Counted from the stretch's first letter, positions 19,140 to 27,616 are shown. The stretch: DNA of 64,000 nucleotides from an uncultured Spirochaetales bacterium (GCA_944390025.1 CALXOK010000003.1:62001-126000), one strand, 5' to 3'. Translations and numbers: made by a program. Notes: generated by a model not told the origin, from the letters alone.

Positions 19140-19838
19140 TCATTTCTCAACGCAGCTGATGAAATAAGACCATAAAGGGTCTTCAGGAACAGGAGCCGTT
19201 ACAGCCAGCGGCTCCTTTCTTACAGGATGGGTGAATGTGATCCTGCGGGCATGCAGACAGATGCCGCCATCCGGATTGCTTCTTGGAAAGCCGTATTTCA
19301 AATCGCCTTTTATATGCAATCCTATAGCTTTGAGCTGAGCACGTATCTGATGATGACGTCCGGTAAGAAGCTCGATTTCAAGCAGATAGTAGCGCTCGGA
19401 TGAGGCAAGGAGCCTGTACTTCAGCACAGCCTTGCGGCTGCCCTTCACCTCTTTTGTGAAAGCCGTGCTTTTGTTTGCCTTGCTGTCCCGGATGATATAG
19501 TGCGTGAGCGTCGCACTCTCCTGAGGCGGAAGCCTGTCCACAATGGCCCAGTAGGTCTTGTGGACATCGTCAGTGCGGAAGGATTCGTTCAGACGGACAA
19601 GCGCTTTCTCAGTACGGGCATAGACCATCACGCCTGATGTCGGACGGTCCAGCCTGTGCGGGATGCCGAGATAGACATTCCCCGGCTTGTTGTATTTCTC
19701 CTTCAGATACTTTCTGAGTGCATCGGCAAGAGACTCATCCCCTGTCTCATCATTCTGGCTCAGCTCACCGCACAGCTTGTTGACGATAATCAGGTGGTTG
19801 TCTTCATAGAGGATTCGCTCTTCAAGTGGCTTTGTCAT
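19140..19838 (-). CDS. RluA-family RNA pseudouridine synthase
   Basis: A 232-aa pseudouridine synthase with the catalytic Asp64 in the RluA motif HRLDRPTSG, plus TGRHHQIRAQL and HARRITFTHP. It lacks an N-terminal S4 domain, like the short RluA/TruC/YqcB branch, so the target is probably a single site in tRNA or 23S rRNA. The start overlaps the parC stop by 4 nt, making it the third gene of a parE-parC operon. It is convergent with the alcohol dehydrogenase, 3 nt apart. Confidence 0.92.
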   Translation of the reverse strand: MTKPLEERILYEDNHLIIVNKLCGELSQNDETGDESLADALRKYLKEKYNKPGNVYLGIPHRLDRPTSGVMVYARTEKALVRLNESFRTDDVHKTYWAIVDRLPPQESATLTHYIIRDSKANKSTAFTKEVKGSRKAVLKYRLLASSERYYLLEIELLTGRHHQIRAQLKAIGLHIKGDLKYGFPRSNPDGGICLHARRITFTHPVRKEPLAVTAPVPEDPLWSYFISCVEK

Positions 19839-21811
19839 TTCTCTTCCTCTGTATCGTCGAAAAGACCCGGATCTTCGCCCACACTCTCCTTCGTCTGTCT
19901 CAGGGTAAGCCCGGCAAGAGCCTTAGTGATGAGCTTGTAGCCCATCGTCTGGGGACTCTTCCTGACAGCGAAGTCCGAGAAGCGGAAAGTCTCTTCAAGC
20001 ACACGGTAGCCGTAGCCCGGCTTGTATTTTGCCGTGATTATGGCAGAAGGGAAGGTCACAAGCTTGACAAGCTTGAAGTTCCCCTTCGGCAGGATGGAAT
20101 ACATCTTGTTCGTCGTGAAGCTTGTGATTGTGAAGCGGTTGAGGAAGTAGAACTTGCTCTCCTTCTCCTTGTAGATTGCCGTGAAGATGACCTTCGAGAG
20201 CTCTTCCTTGTCAGCAAGCGCACAGTAATACAGGCCTTCAGAGCCGATGAACTCACGCTCAGAGACATTCGTCACCCTGTAGGCACCGTCTTTACGCATG
20301 TAGAAGACCTTGTCATACGGAGAGACCTTGAGAAGGACCTCTCCTGTCTTGACGTTCGTGCCCATGTAGCCGGAATCCTCATCGTAGCGCAGCTCGAGAT
20401 TCCTGACAGCGACCGACTTCACATCCAGAGCCTGGAAGGAAGAAATCTCACTCTTTCTCTTCCATCTCTCCTGATCAAGCTCTCCCTTGATTTCCTCAAG
20501 GAAGGAAAGCGCATACTTGGTGATATGGGTCAGGTTGTCGTCGGTCTGCTCGATTGCCGCGTTGATTTCCTCAATATCCTTGCGGTTCTTCTCGATATCG
20601 AAAAGCGAGATTCTCCTGATAGGAATCTTCAGCAGCCTGTCGATATCATCATCGTCAAGCGGGCGGTACAGCTCTTCCTTGAAGGGCTCAAAGCCTGTGA
20701 TGACAGCCTTGTTCACATCCTCAGCAGTCTTCTTGTTCTCAATTCTCTTGTATATCCTCTCCTCGATGAAGATACGCTCAAGGGTGCGCGCATGAAGCTT
20801 GTCTTCCAGCTTCTGGCGCTCTATCTGAAGCTCGGCTGTCAGCACGTCAACAAGATGATGGGCATGGTAGTTGATCATCTCGCTGATTGGCACGATCTTC
20901 GGCAGATTGTCCACAATGACAACAGGATTCACGGAAATCTTGTTCTCGCACTTGGTATAGGCATAAAGCGCATCAACGATGTCGTTCGTGTACGTGTTTC
21001 TCTGCAGTGCAATCTCAATGTTCGCCTTGTCTGTCGTATAGTCAGTGACCTTCGCGATATGAAGCTTTCCCTTCTTGTCAGCCTCTTCGATGGAGGCAAT
21101 CATCTGCTCGGATGTGACACCGTAAGGAAGCTCTGTGATGACAATCTTCTTGCTGTCTGAAAGGTCAAGCCGGGCACGCACGGTGACAAAGCCGCATCCG
21201 TCCTCATAACCGGAGACATCGACAATTCCTCCAGTCGGGAAATCAGGATAAAGCTGCACCTTCTCGCCCTTCAGGGCCGCCGCCTGGGCATCAAGAACCT
21301 CAAGGAAGTTGTGAGGCAGGATGTCTGTCTTCATTCCTACCGCAATGCCGCTTGCTCCCTGGATTACAACCACAGGAATCTTCGCAGGGAATACGACAGG
21401 TTCCTTGTTGCGGCCGTCATATGAGTCGACATACTTCGTGATTTCAGGAGAATACAGCACCCTCTTGGCAAGAGGCAGAAGGCGGCACTCGATGTAACGT
21501 CCTGCAGCAGCCCCGTCTCCTGTGAGGATGTTGCCGAAGTTTCCCTGATGGTCGATGAACATGTCACAGTTGGCAAGGTTGACCAGGGCATCATTGATGG
21601 AAGCATCCCCGTGCGGGTGATAGCGCATGCACTGGCCGACAACGTTTGCGACCTTGTGCATCTTTCCGTCATCCATCTCGATGAGGGTGTGGATGATTCT
21701 CCTCTGCACCGGCTTGAGGCCGTCCTCCAGTTCAGGAATGGCCCTGTCCCTGATGACGTAGGAGGCGTACTCGATGAAGTTTTTCTCAAATATTCCGCTT
21801 GCGTATGCCAT
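19835..21811 (-). CDS. parC: DNA topoisomerase IV subunit A
   Basis: Type IIA topoisomerase breakage-reunion subunit, 658 aa, acting with ParE to unlink daughter chromosomes. The catalytic tyrosine is Tyr106 in AAAGRYIECR. It is much shorter than the GyrA also present in the window (851 aa) and has a reduced C-terminal domain without a GyrA box, supporting topoisomerase IV. The quinolone region reads HPHGDASINDA, with Ala70 where E. coli ParC has Ser80. The ATG overlaps the parE stop by one base. Confidence 0.94.
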   Translation of the reverse strand: MAYASGIFEKNFIEYASYVIRDRAIPELEDGLKPVQRRIIHTLIEMDDGKMHKVANVVGQCMRYHPHGDASINDALVNLANCDMFIDHQGNFGNILTGDGAAAGRYIECRLLPLAKRVLYSPEITKYVDSYDGRNKEPVVFPAKIPVVVIQGASGIAVGMKTDILPHNFLEVLDAQAAALKGEKVQLYPDFPTGGIVDVSGYEDGCGFVTVRARLDLSDSKKIVITELPYGVTSEQMIASIEEADKKGKLHIAKVTDYTTDKANIEIALQRNTYTNDIVDALYAYTKCENKISVNPVVIVDNLPKIVPISEMINYHAHHLVDVLTAELQIERQKLEDKLHARTLERIFIEERIYKRIENKKTAEDVNKAVITGFEPFKEELYRPLDDDDIDRLLKIPIRRISLFDIEKNRKDIEEINAAIEQTDDNLTHITKYALSFLEEIKGELDQERWKRKSEISSFQALDVKSVAVRNLELRYDEDSGYMGTNVKTGEVLLKVSPYDKVFYMRKDGAYRVTNVSEREFIGSEGLYYCALADKEELSKVIFTAIYKEKESKFYFLNRFTITSFTTNKMYSILPKGNFKLVKLVTFPSAIITAKYKPGYGYRVLEETFRFSDFAVRKSPQTMGYKLITKALAGLTLRQTKESVGEDPGLFDDTEEEK

Positions 21812-23616
21812 CAGACCAGATTCTCCATAATGTATTCCCTTCTCTCGGGAGTGTTGTTGCCCATATAGAACTGCATCTTCTTCCTCACCTCAGTCGCACT
21901 GTCAATCGTGACAGGCACCAGCTTGATGTCATCACCGATGAACTGACCGAACTCCTTGGGGTCTATCTCTCCCAGCCCCTTGAACCTCGTGACCTCAGGG
22001 TTCTTCATCTGAAGCAGTGTTGCATCCCTCTCCTTCTCAGAATAACAGTATGTGATGACCTGCTTGTTACGGACCCTGAAAAGAGGTGTCTCAAGAATGT
22101 AGAGGCGGCCTGATGTGACAAGCTCATCAAAGAACGTGAGGAAGTATGTCATAAGCAGGTTCCTGATATGATAGCCGTCAGTGTCGGCATCGGTCGCGAT
22201 GACCACCTTCGCATAACGCAGGTTGTCAAAGTCTCCATTCTCAAGGCCGAGCGCAACCATGATGTTGTAAAGCTCCTCGTTCTCATATATCGCCTTGCGT
22301 GTCTTGCCAAACACGTTGAAAGGCTTTCCTCTCAGACTGAAGACAGCCTGGGTCTCGACATTCCTCGTCTTCGTGATTGTTCCGCTGGCACTGTCTCCCT
22401 CGGTGAGGAAGATCATGCTGTTCATGGCCTCGGCTTCCTTGCTCTTGGGATAGCTGTTCAGATGATAGCGGCAGTCCCTGAGCTTGGGAATGTTTATCGA
22501 GACTTTCTTTGCCATCTCGCGGGCACCGTTACGCACGGCGCTCTCTTCTTTATGGATTCTTTCGTTGGTGGTTATCTTGGTCAGGAGCGCATTCGCCGTT
22601 TCCTGATTCTTCATCAGGGCGTCAATGACAGCCTCCTTCACTTCATTCACAATCCATGTCCGGATTTCCGTATTGCCAAGCTTGTTCTTCGTCTGGCTTT
22701 CAAAGACAGGATTCTGCACCTTGACTGAAATGGCTCCGGCGATGCCGTCCCTGATCTCAGGAGCATTCCAGGTCTTCTTGTAATACTCATTGATACCCTT
22801 GAGCACACCTTCCTTGAACGCGGCAAGATGGGTTCCCCCGTCAGAAGTATGCTGACCGTTCACGTAAGAGAAATAGGACTCTCCATAAGATGAGGTATGG
22901 GTCATCGCAAACTCAAGCTGGCTGCCCTTGTAGTGGATGATGGGATAAAGCTGCTCGCTTCCCACATCCTTGCTCAGGAGATCCAGAAGTCCGTTCTGGC
23001 TCTTGATGACCTTCCTGTTGTATTCAATTGTAAGGCCGGTATTCAGATAGGCATAATTCCACAGCCTTTCGAGTATGAATTCCTCATTGAAAGAATAATC
23101 AGGGAAGATATCAGGATCAGGGACAAATGAAATGAGCGTGCCGTTCGGCTCATCAGTTTTAGCATGCTTTGTCCTTCCTTTCTGGATACCTTTCTCAAAG
23201 CTCGCGCTGGCCATCTCTCCGTCTCTGTAACTTGTGACTGTAAAGGAAGATGAAAGGGCATTCACCGCCTTTGTACCGACACCGTTAAGACCGACAGAGA
23301 ACTGGAATGCCTCTGAATCATATTTAGCACCGGTGTTGATGACCGAGACACACTCGACAATCTTTCCAAGAGGAATTCCTCTTCCGTAGTCACGCACAGT
23401 GACTTCCCTGTCGAGTACAGTGATGATGACACGGCTTCCGCAGCCCATGATAAACTCATCAATGCTGTTGTCTATGACTTCCTTCAGAAGAATGTAGATT
23501 CCGTCATCGACATGGCTGCCGTCACCAAGCCGTCCGATGTACATGCCAGGACGCAGACGGATATGCTCCAGGGAAGAGAGCGACTTTATGTTCGATTCAT
23601 CATATTTTATGGCCAT
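21811..23616 (-). CDS. parE: DNA topoisomerase IV subunit B
   Basis: ATPase subunit of topoisomerase IV, 601 aa. GHKL motifs: EVIDNSIDEF, VRDYGRGIPLG and VGLNGVGTKAVNALS; TOPRIM residues: LTEGDSASG and DADTDGYHIRN. I choose ATG 23616 (MAIKYDESN); the open frame extends 12 codons upstream but that stretch holds the promoter. No ribosome site is present: TTGACC-18-TATAAT ends 6 nt before the ATG, so the message should be leaderless. First gene of parE-parC-rluA, back to back with the tRNA operon. Confidence 0.94.
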   Translation of the reverse strand: MAIKYDESNIKSLSSLEHIRLRPGMYIGRLGDGSHVDDGIYILLKEVIDNSIDEFIMGCGSRVIITVLDREVTVRDYGRGIPLGKIVECVSVINTGAKYDSEAFQFSVGLNGVGTKAVNALSSSFTVTSYRDGEMASASFEKGIQKGRTKHAKTDEPNGTLISFVPDPDIFPDYSFNEEFILERLWNYAYLNTGLTIEYNRKVIKSQNGLLDLLSKDVGSEQLYPIIHYKGSQLEFAMTHTSSYGESYFSYVNGQHTSDGGTHLAAFKEGVLKGINEYYKKTWNAPEIRDGIAGAISVKVQNPVFESQTKNKLGNTEIRTWIVNEVKEAVIDALMKNQETANALLTKITTNERIHKEESAVRNGAREMAKKVSINIPKLRDCRYHLNSYPKSKEAEAMNSMIFLTEGDSASGTITKTRNVETQAVFSLRGKPFNVFGKTRKAIYENEELYNIMVALGLENGDFDNLRYAKVVIATDADTDGYHIRNLLMTYFLTFFDELVTSGRLYILETPLFRVRNKQVITYCYSEKERDATLLQMKNPEVTRFKGLGEIDPKEFGQFIGDDIKLVPVTIDSATEVRKKMQFYMGNNTPERREYIMENLV

Positions 23617-23622
23617 GAAAAC

Positions 23623-23652
23623 ATTATAGACGGGCCTTGGGTACAAGGTCAA
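23623..23652 (-). promoter_or_regulatory. parE promoter, predicted leaderless
   Basis: Minus strand TTGACC (23652-23647), 18-bp spacer, perfect TATAAT (23628-23623), then six bases and the parE ATG. The next methionine in the protein is deep inside the ATPase core, so the start cannot move downstream. Confidence 0.75.
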
Positions 23653-23670
23653 ACCTCACGTTTGGCCATC

Positions 23671-23699
23671 TTGACAGACCATCTGTCTTTCTCTATCAT
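23671..23699 (+). promoter_or_regulatory. Promoter of the tRNA operon
   Basis: TTGACA (23671-23676), 17-bp spacer, TATCAT (23694-23699): a near-consensus sigma-70 promoter 38 nt before the first tRNA, as expected for a strongly expressed stable RNA operon. Confidence 0.85.
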
Positions 23700-23737
23700 A
23701 CATTTCTTGTCTGGAAAAAGACGGACACAAAACATAT

Positions 23738-23822
23738 GGAGAGATGTCCGAGCGGTCGAAGGAGGCGGTCTTGAAAACCGTTGAGGCGCAAGTTTCCGGG
23801 GGTTCGAATCCCTCTCTCTCCG
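23738..23822 (+). tRNA. tRNA-Ser (anticodon UGA)
   Basis: An 85-nt class II tRNA: acceptor GGAGAGA pairs TCTCTCC, discriminator G, anticodon loop CTTGAAA giving UGA, a variable arm, and T loop GGTTCGAATCC. The 3' CCA is not encoded. First of four tRNAs. Confidence 0.96.
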
Positions 23823-23831
23823 TAATTCACT

Positions 23832-23921
23832 GGAGAGGTGCGAGAGAGGCCGAATCGGGCTCCCTGCTAAGGAGTTGACCTGCTAAACCCGGGTCCGGGG
23901 GTTCGAATCCCCCCCTCTCCG
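23832..23921 (+). tRNA. tRNA-Ser (anticodon GCU)
   Basis: A 90-nt class II tRNA with acceptor GGAGAGG pairing CCTCTCC, discriminator G, anticodon loop CTGCTAA giving GCU for AGC/AGU codons, and T loop GGTTCGAATCC. CCA is not encoded. Confidence 0.95.
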
Positions 23922-23926
23922 ATTAT

Positions 23927-24000
23927 GAGACCATAGCTCAGCTGGATAGAGCATCAGTTTGCGGAACTGAGGGTCGGAGGTTCGAATCCTCTTGGTCTCG
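23927..24000 (+). tRNA. tRNA-Arg (anticodon GCG)
   Basis: A 74-nt tRNA: acceptor GAGACCA pairs TGGTCTC, discriminator G, D arm GCTCAGCTGGATAGAGC, anticodon stem TCAGT/ACTGA with loop TTGCGGA giving GCG, T loop GGTTCGAATCC. GCG reads CGC (and CGU) arginine codons; most bacteria use an ACG anticodon edited to inosine instead. CCA is not encoded. Confidence 0.93.
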
Positions 24001-24014
24001 TCTTCAAAACTCGC

Positions 24015-24038
24015 ACCCGTTGCGGGTTTTTTGTTTTT
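24015..24038 (+). terminator. Terminator-like hairpin inside the tRNA cluster
   Basis: ACCCG-TTG-CGGGT followed by a T-rich tract, 14 nt after tRNA-Arg and only 2 nt before tRNA-Ser(CGA). The stem is short (5 bp) but GC-rich. It should end the three-tRNA transcript, at least in part, leaving the fourth tRNA dependent on read-through. Confidence 0.65.
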
Positions 24039-24040
24039 CC

Positions 24041-24129
24041 GGAGAGATGTCCGAGAGGTCGAAGGAGACGGACTCGAAATCCGTTGTAGTACATCCGTAT
24101 TACCGAGGGTTCGAATCCCTCTCTCTCCG
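24041..24129 (+). tRNA. tRNA-Ser (anticodon CGA)
   Basis: An 89-nt class II tRNA with acceptor GGAGAGA/TCTCTCC, discriminator G, anticodon loop CTCGAAA giving CGA for UCG codons. It closely resembles the first tRNA-Ser of the cluster, suggesting duplication. Its 3' 30 nt overlap the 3' end of the MATE gene on the other strand. No separate promoter fits between the terminator-like hairpin and this gene. Confidence 0.95.
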
Positions 24130-25488
24130 CTTTTCCTCCACAGTTTTCATGAAAGACCTGAAGAACACCACGCTGACAATGAAGGTGAGCACATCACTTA
24201 TGCTCTGAGCGCAAAGCACACCGTACACACCGATTATTGAAGGGAGCAGAATCACAAGAGGGATGAAGAATATTCCCTGACGGCACAGAGCGAGGAAGGT
24301 GGCCTTTCCGTAGTACCCTGTCCCCTGCAAGGACATGTTTGTCGTCACGTTCACGCCTGAAAGAGGAAGTGCAAGGCACTGGAAGATAATGGCAAGAGTG
24401 CCAAGCTGGCTTACAACAGGGTCATCCTCAACGAAACTGGAGACAAGAGGACGGGCGAAGATGATGCACAAAAGCGAGAGTACAGCGATGAGAACGGTTC
24501 CAACAACGCACATGAAACGGGCTGCTTTCTGTACCCTGTCATACTTTTGAGCACCCCAGTTGAAACTGCACACCGGCTGATACCCCTGACCGAAACCAAG
24601 CAGGGCGGAGAAAAGGAAGAATGTGATTCTCGATGTGATTGACATAGCGGCGACTGCGGCATCTCCGAATGCTGCCGCGCTTACATTGAGAGCGACAGTG
24701 GCGATGGATGCAAGCCCCTGACGTGACAGGGACGGCAGCCCCATCTTTATTATCGAAGCATAGGTTCCCCCTTTCCGTGATACCCTGCTTATTCTCAGCC
24801 TGACATTGCTCTTTCCTGCAAGAAAGAATGCAAGCAGGATGATAAAGCTGACCAGCTGGCTGAGAGATGTGGCAATTGCTGCACCAGCTGTACCAAGGCC
24901 GAAGACAAAGATGAAAACAGGATCAAGGAAAATGTTCAGAACCCCGCCTACTGTGATTCCGACCATGGCAAAGCTGGCCTTTCCTTCACTTCGCAGAAGG
25001 TTGTTCAGCACGAAGGATGAGCACATGAACGGGCAGCCGATGAAAATGTACTGCGCATAGGCCTGGGCATAAGGAAGGATTGTCTCTGTTGCTCCAAGGA
25101 GTCTCATCAGCTGCCTGTTGAAGACGATTCCCACAACTGCAAGCAGGAGACCTGTAGCAAGAGAGAAGAAGAACGCGCTGCTTGCGACACTGGTCGCCTT
25201 GTCGTTCTCCTGCGCGCCCAGATAGCGGGCTGTGATGACACCGCCTCCCATACCGATTGTGAAACCGACCGCCTGGATTATTGCCATCACGGAGAATACG
25301 ACACCGACAGCACCGGCGGCGCTTGTTCCGAGTTTCGAGACAAAGAAAGTGTCCGCCATGTTGTAAATCGACGAGACAAGCATCGATATTATTGTCGGAA
25401 TTGCAAGCCTTGTGACCAGTGACGGAACAGGTGTTTCTGTCATCTTTCTGTAGTGAGCAAGCCGTTTTTCATCTTCAGTCATAACCAT
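24100..25488 (-). CDS. MATE family multidrug/metabolite efflux pump
   Basis: Integral membrane protein of 462 aa with twelve predicted helices and MatE hallmarks: PTIISMLVSSIYNMADTFFVSKLG, a second repeat beginning near GLPSLSRQGLASIATV, and QPVCSFNWGAQKYDRV. It exports drugs or metabolites in exchange for H+ or Na+. The start is ATG 25488 or 25482; -10 TATAAT ends 7 nt before 25488 and no ribosome site exists, so 25488 is preferred. The last ten residues are read through the tRNA-Ser(CGA) gene on the opposite strand, so the C-terminal tail is an accident of that overlap. Confidence 0.92.
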   Translation of the reverse strand: MVMTEDEKRLAHYRKMTETPVPSLVTRLAIPTIISMLVSSIYNMADTFFVSKLGTSAAGAVGVVFSVMAIIQAVGFTIGMGGGVITARYLGAQENDKATSVASSAFFFSLATGLLLAVVGIVFNRQLMRLLGATETILPYAQAYAQYIFIGCPFMCSSFVLNNLLRSEGKASFAMVGITVGGVLNIFLDPVFIFVFGLGTAGAAIATSLSQLVSFIILLAFFLAGKSNVRLRISRVSRKGGTYASIIKMGLPSLSRQGLASIATVALNVSAAAFGDAAVAAMSITSRITFFLFSALLGFGQGYQPVCSFNWGAQKYDRVQKAARFMCVVGTVLIAVLSLLCIIFARPLVSSFVEDDPVVSQLGTLAIIFQCLALPLSGVNVTTNMSLQGTGYYGKATFLALCRQGIFFIPLVILLPSIIGVYGVLCAQSISDVLTFIVSVVFFRSFMKTVEEKRRERDSNPR

Positions 25489-25495
25489 AGAGTGT

Positions 25496-25503
25496 ATTAT
25501 AAT
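25496..25503. promoter_or_regulatory. Overlapping divergent -10 boxes of MATE and bcp
   Basis: The quasi-palindrome ATTATAAT contains TATAAT on the minus strand (25501-25496, for the MATE pump) and TATAAT on the plus strand (25498-25503, for bcp). The -35 boxes are weak on both sides. Polymerase can occupy only one direction at a time, so the two genes should interfere with each other. Confidence 0.55.
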
Positions 25504-25525
25504 GCTCAAATACAAGGAGTTGAAT

Positions 25526-25987
25526 ATGCTTGAAACAAACCAGATGGCACCGGACTTCACGCTCCCCGACCAGAACGGAAACGATGTGACTCTGTCCTCT
25601 TTCAGAGGGAAGAAAGTCATCCTGTATTTTTATCCTAAAGACAACACTCCAGGCTGTACGAAAGAAGCCTGCTCTCTCAACGAGGCGAAAGAAGACCTTT
25701 CAGGCCTCAATGCCGTCATCATCGGTGTCAGCCGCGACAGCGCACAAAGCCACCAGAAATTCATTGCCTCCCATGGCCTTTCCTTCACACTTCTGACCGA
25801 CAAAGACCATGAGGTAATGGAAATGTATGGAGCTTATGGAAAGAAGATGATGTACGGCAAGGAGACGACAGGAGTCATCAGGACTACATACATCATTGAT
25901 GAGGAAGGAAAGATTGTGAAAATCTTCAGGAAGGTGAACACCGCAACTCATGGTGAAGACATCAAAGCATTCCTGGAAGAAGCCTGA
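25526..25987 (+). CDS. bcp: Thiol peroxidase of the Bcp/PrxQ type
   Basis: A 153-aa peroxiredoxin that reduces hydrogen and organic peroxides. Motif DNTPGCTKEAC supplies the peroxidatic Cys44 and resolving Cys49, the atypical two-Cys arrangement of Bcp. ATG 25526 is chosen because AAGGAG lies 8 nt upstream; an in-frame ATG at 25502 would overlap the -10 box. It adds to the anaerobic peroxide defence (rubrerythrin, PerR) elsewhere in the window. Confidence 0.95.
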   Translation: MLETNQMAPDFTLPDQNGNDVTLSSFRGKKVILYFYPKDNTPGCTKEACSLNEAKEDLSGLNAVIIGVSRDSAQSHQKFIASHGLSFTLLTDKDHEVMEMYGAYGKKMMYGKETTGVIRTTYIIDEEGKIVKIFRKVNTATHGEDIKAFLEEA

Positions 25988-26060
25988 ACTGCGCAAAAAG
26001 AGAGAACTTTCTGGCATGAAAAGAAAAGTTTTCTCTGCCATCAGGCCTTAAAATTCCAAT

Positions 26061-26852
26061 ATGGAAAAAGCAGATAGAATCATAAGCCTTCTGGCGGATG
26101 CCTTCAGCAGGATTGAAGATTGTCTGGCGATGGCTGTCTCAGGTTCTAAGACGAGCCCGATTAACGACAGCCTTTCTGACTGTGATATCTATATCTACAG
26201 GAAAAAGCAGATTCCTTCCTCCGTAAGGGAGAAGATTCTGTCTTCCATCACTGAGCACTATCTTGTTGACAGCTCCTTCTTTGAGGAAGGCGACGAGATG
26301 AATGCCGATGGCATTTATTTCGACATCATGTACCGTGATGAGAATTTCATCCGCGACCAGATAGAGCGGGTCTGGGAGAAAAAGCAGCCATCGCTGGGTT
26401 ATTCAACGTGCTTCCTTCACAACCTGAAGACATCACGTTTCATTTTCGACAAAGAAGGCATCAGCGATGATATAAGAAAACTTGACAAGGCTTACAGTGA
26501 TGAGCTTTCACAGAGCATCATATCCTACAACATGAGAATGATTGACGGAGAAAGCGAAGGCACCTGGATGAGACAGCTTGAAGCAGCCCAGAAGAGAGGC
26601 GACTATGTCAGCCGCAATCACCGGCTTGCCGCCCTCATGGCCTCATACTTCGACATTCTCTTCGCATACAACAGGGTTCTCCACCCTGGAGAGAAAAAAA
26701 TAATTAAATATGCTCATCTGCTGTGCTCAAGCCTGCCGGAGAACTTCGATGAAGACATAGAGAGAATCTACTCTTCTGCCTGGGAAGGGGATCTCACAGG
26801 CAGTGTGAAAGTGGCGCTGAGACATCTTGAGGATATGCTCAGGCGTACTTGA
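26061..26852 (+). CDS. Nucleotidyltransferase-fold protein (DUF4037-like)
   Basis: A 263-aa soluble protein. Near the N-terminus VSGSKTSPINDSLSDCDIYIY has the GS...D-x-D pattern of the nucleotidyltransferase fold; the C-terminal helical half (SYFDILFAYNRVLHPGEKKIIKYAHLL) resembles the DUF4037 domain found in such proteins. The function is unknown; relatives include antibiotic adenylyltransferases and MNT-type antitoxins. No ribosome site precedes the ATG; TAAAAT ends 6 nt before it, another predicted leaderless start. The 3' end overlaps the convergent TauE gene by 14 nt. Confidence 0.75.
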   Translation: MEKADRIISLLADAFSRIEDCLAMAVSGSKTSPINDSLSDCDIYIYRKKQIPSSVREKILSSITEHYLVDSSFFEEGDEMNADGIYFDIMYRDENFIRDQIERVWEKKQPSLGYSTCFLHNLKTSRFIFDKEGISDDIRKLDKAYSDELSQSIISYNMRMIDGESEGTWMRQLEAAQKRGDYVSRNHRLAALMASYFDILFAYNRVLHPGEKKIIKYAHLLCSSLPENFDEDIERIYSSAWEGDLTGSVKVALRHLEDMLRRT

Positions 26853-27615
26853 AGCAGTTGTAGATGCTGATTGCGATGATCAGCACAAGCATTGCGAGGA
26901 ACATCCTGTCGATTTTCTTCTCGTCAAGGCGCTTTGACAGAGTCCTTCCGATGCTCGCACCAGCAACAGCGAATACCATCATCATGACAAGAAGGAGTGG
27001 CTCGAACTGAGGCACATCTCCTGTCACCACACTTGAAATCAGGCTGACGACCTGAGAGAAGAAGATGATGTAAAGGGAGTTGAGTGCGCAGGTTTTCGTG
27101 TTCATGCTGAAGAAATAGGAAAGGACCATAATATTTATAGGCCCGCCTCCGATTCCCAGAAAAGAGCTCATCAGACCGAGAAAGAGACCTGCCACTACAG
27201 CAAACACTCTGTTCTTTATATCAAGCTGATGAATCTTCGCCTTGTTGAGCACATAGACAAAGACCGCGGCAGTGAGAATGACCATGATGATGTTCTGTAC
27301 AAGGGAGACTTTCCCCTGGTCCGGAAAACTTGAGACAAGGTAAGAGAATATGGTCTTGCCCGCAAGACCGCCGAAGGCACCGCCAAGTGCGAGGAAGGTT
27401 CCGCGGGAATCTATCTTCACCTCTCCGCCCCTGCTCCTGAGCAGGGAGACGATTGTCATGGTCAGGACTGTCGTTCCGGACAGGAAGCTTATCTGGGCAC
27501 TTGTATAGGGACTGATGGCATCCATCACCGGCTTGATGATGACGCCTCCTCCGATTCCGCTTAAAGATCCGAGGACAGTTGCGAAAAGCACTGTCAGCGC
27601 GATTATTGCCTGCAC
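26839..27615 (-). CDS. TauE/SafE family membrane transporter
   Basis: A 258-aa membrane protein with about eight hydrophobic segments and two copies of the TauE/SafE motif (GSLSGIGGGVIIKPVMD and SSFLGIGGGPINIMVL). The family exports sulfite, sulfoacetate or related organosulfur anions. The start is GTG 27615, with AAGGAG 9 nt upstream; the longer open frame (to 27705) would overlap the ferredoxin gene extensively. One base separates it from the ferredoxin stop, so it is the third gene of a redox operon, which suggests a substrate tied to sulfur redox chemistry. Confidence 0.88.
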   Translation of the reverse strand: MQAIIALTVLFATVLGSLSGIGGGVIIKPVMDAISPYTSAQISFLSGTTVLTMTIVSLLRSRGGEVKIDSRGTFLALGGAFGGLAGKTIFSYLVSSFPDQGKVSLVQNIIMVILTAAVFVYVLNKAKIHQLDIKNRVFAVVAGLFLGLMSSFLGIGGGPINIMVLSYFFSMNTKTCALNSLYIIFFSQVVSLISSVVTGDVPQFEPLLLVMMMVFAVAGASIGRTLSKRLDEKKIDRMFLAMLVLIIAISIYNCFKYA

Positions 27616-27616
27616 T

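Noticed and set aside
19826-21160. 444-aa open frame on the plus strand opposite parC
   Set aside because: It lies wholly antisense to the clearly identified parC gene, has no recognisable domain, and its amino acid content reflects the complementary codons.
23617-23652. N-terminal extension of ParE to ATG 23652
   Set aside because: The stretch holds a near-consensus promoter ending 6 nt before ATG 23616, and ParE homologues begin close to the ATPase domain.
25489-25620. N-terminal extension of the MATE pump upstream of ATG 25488
   Set aside because: It would overlap the divergent bcp gene and promoter, and MATE proteins begin just before the first helix.
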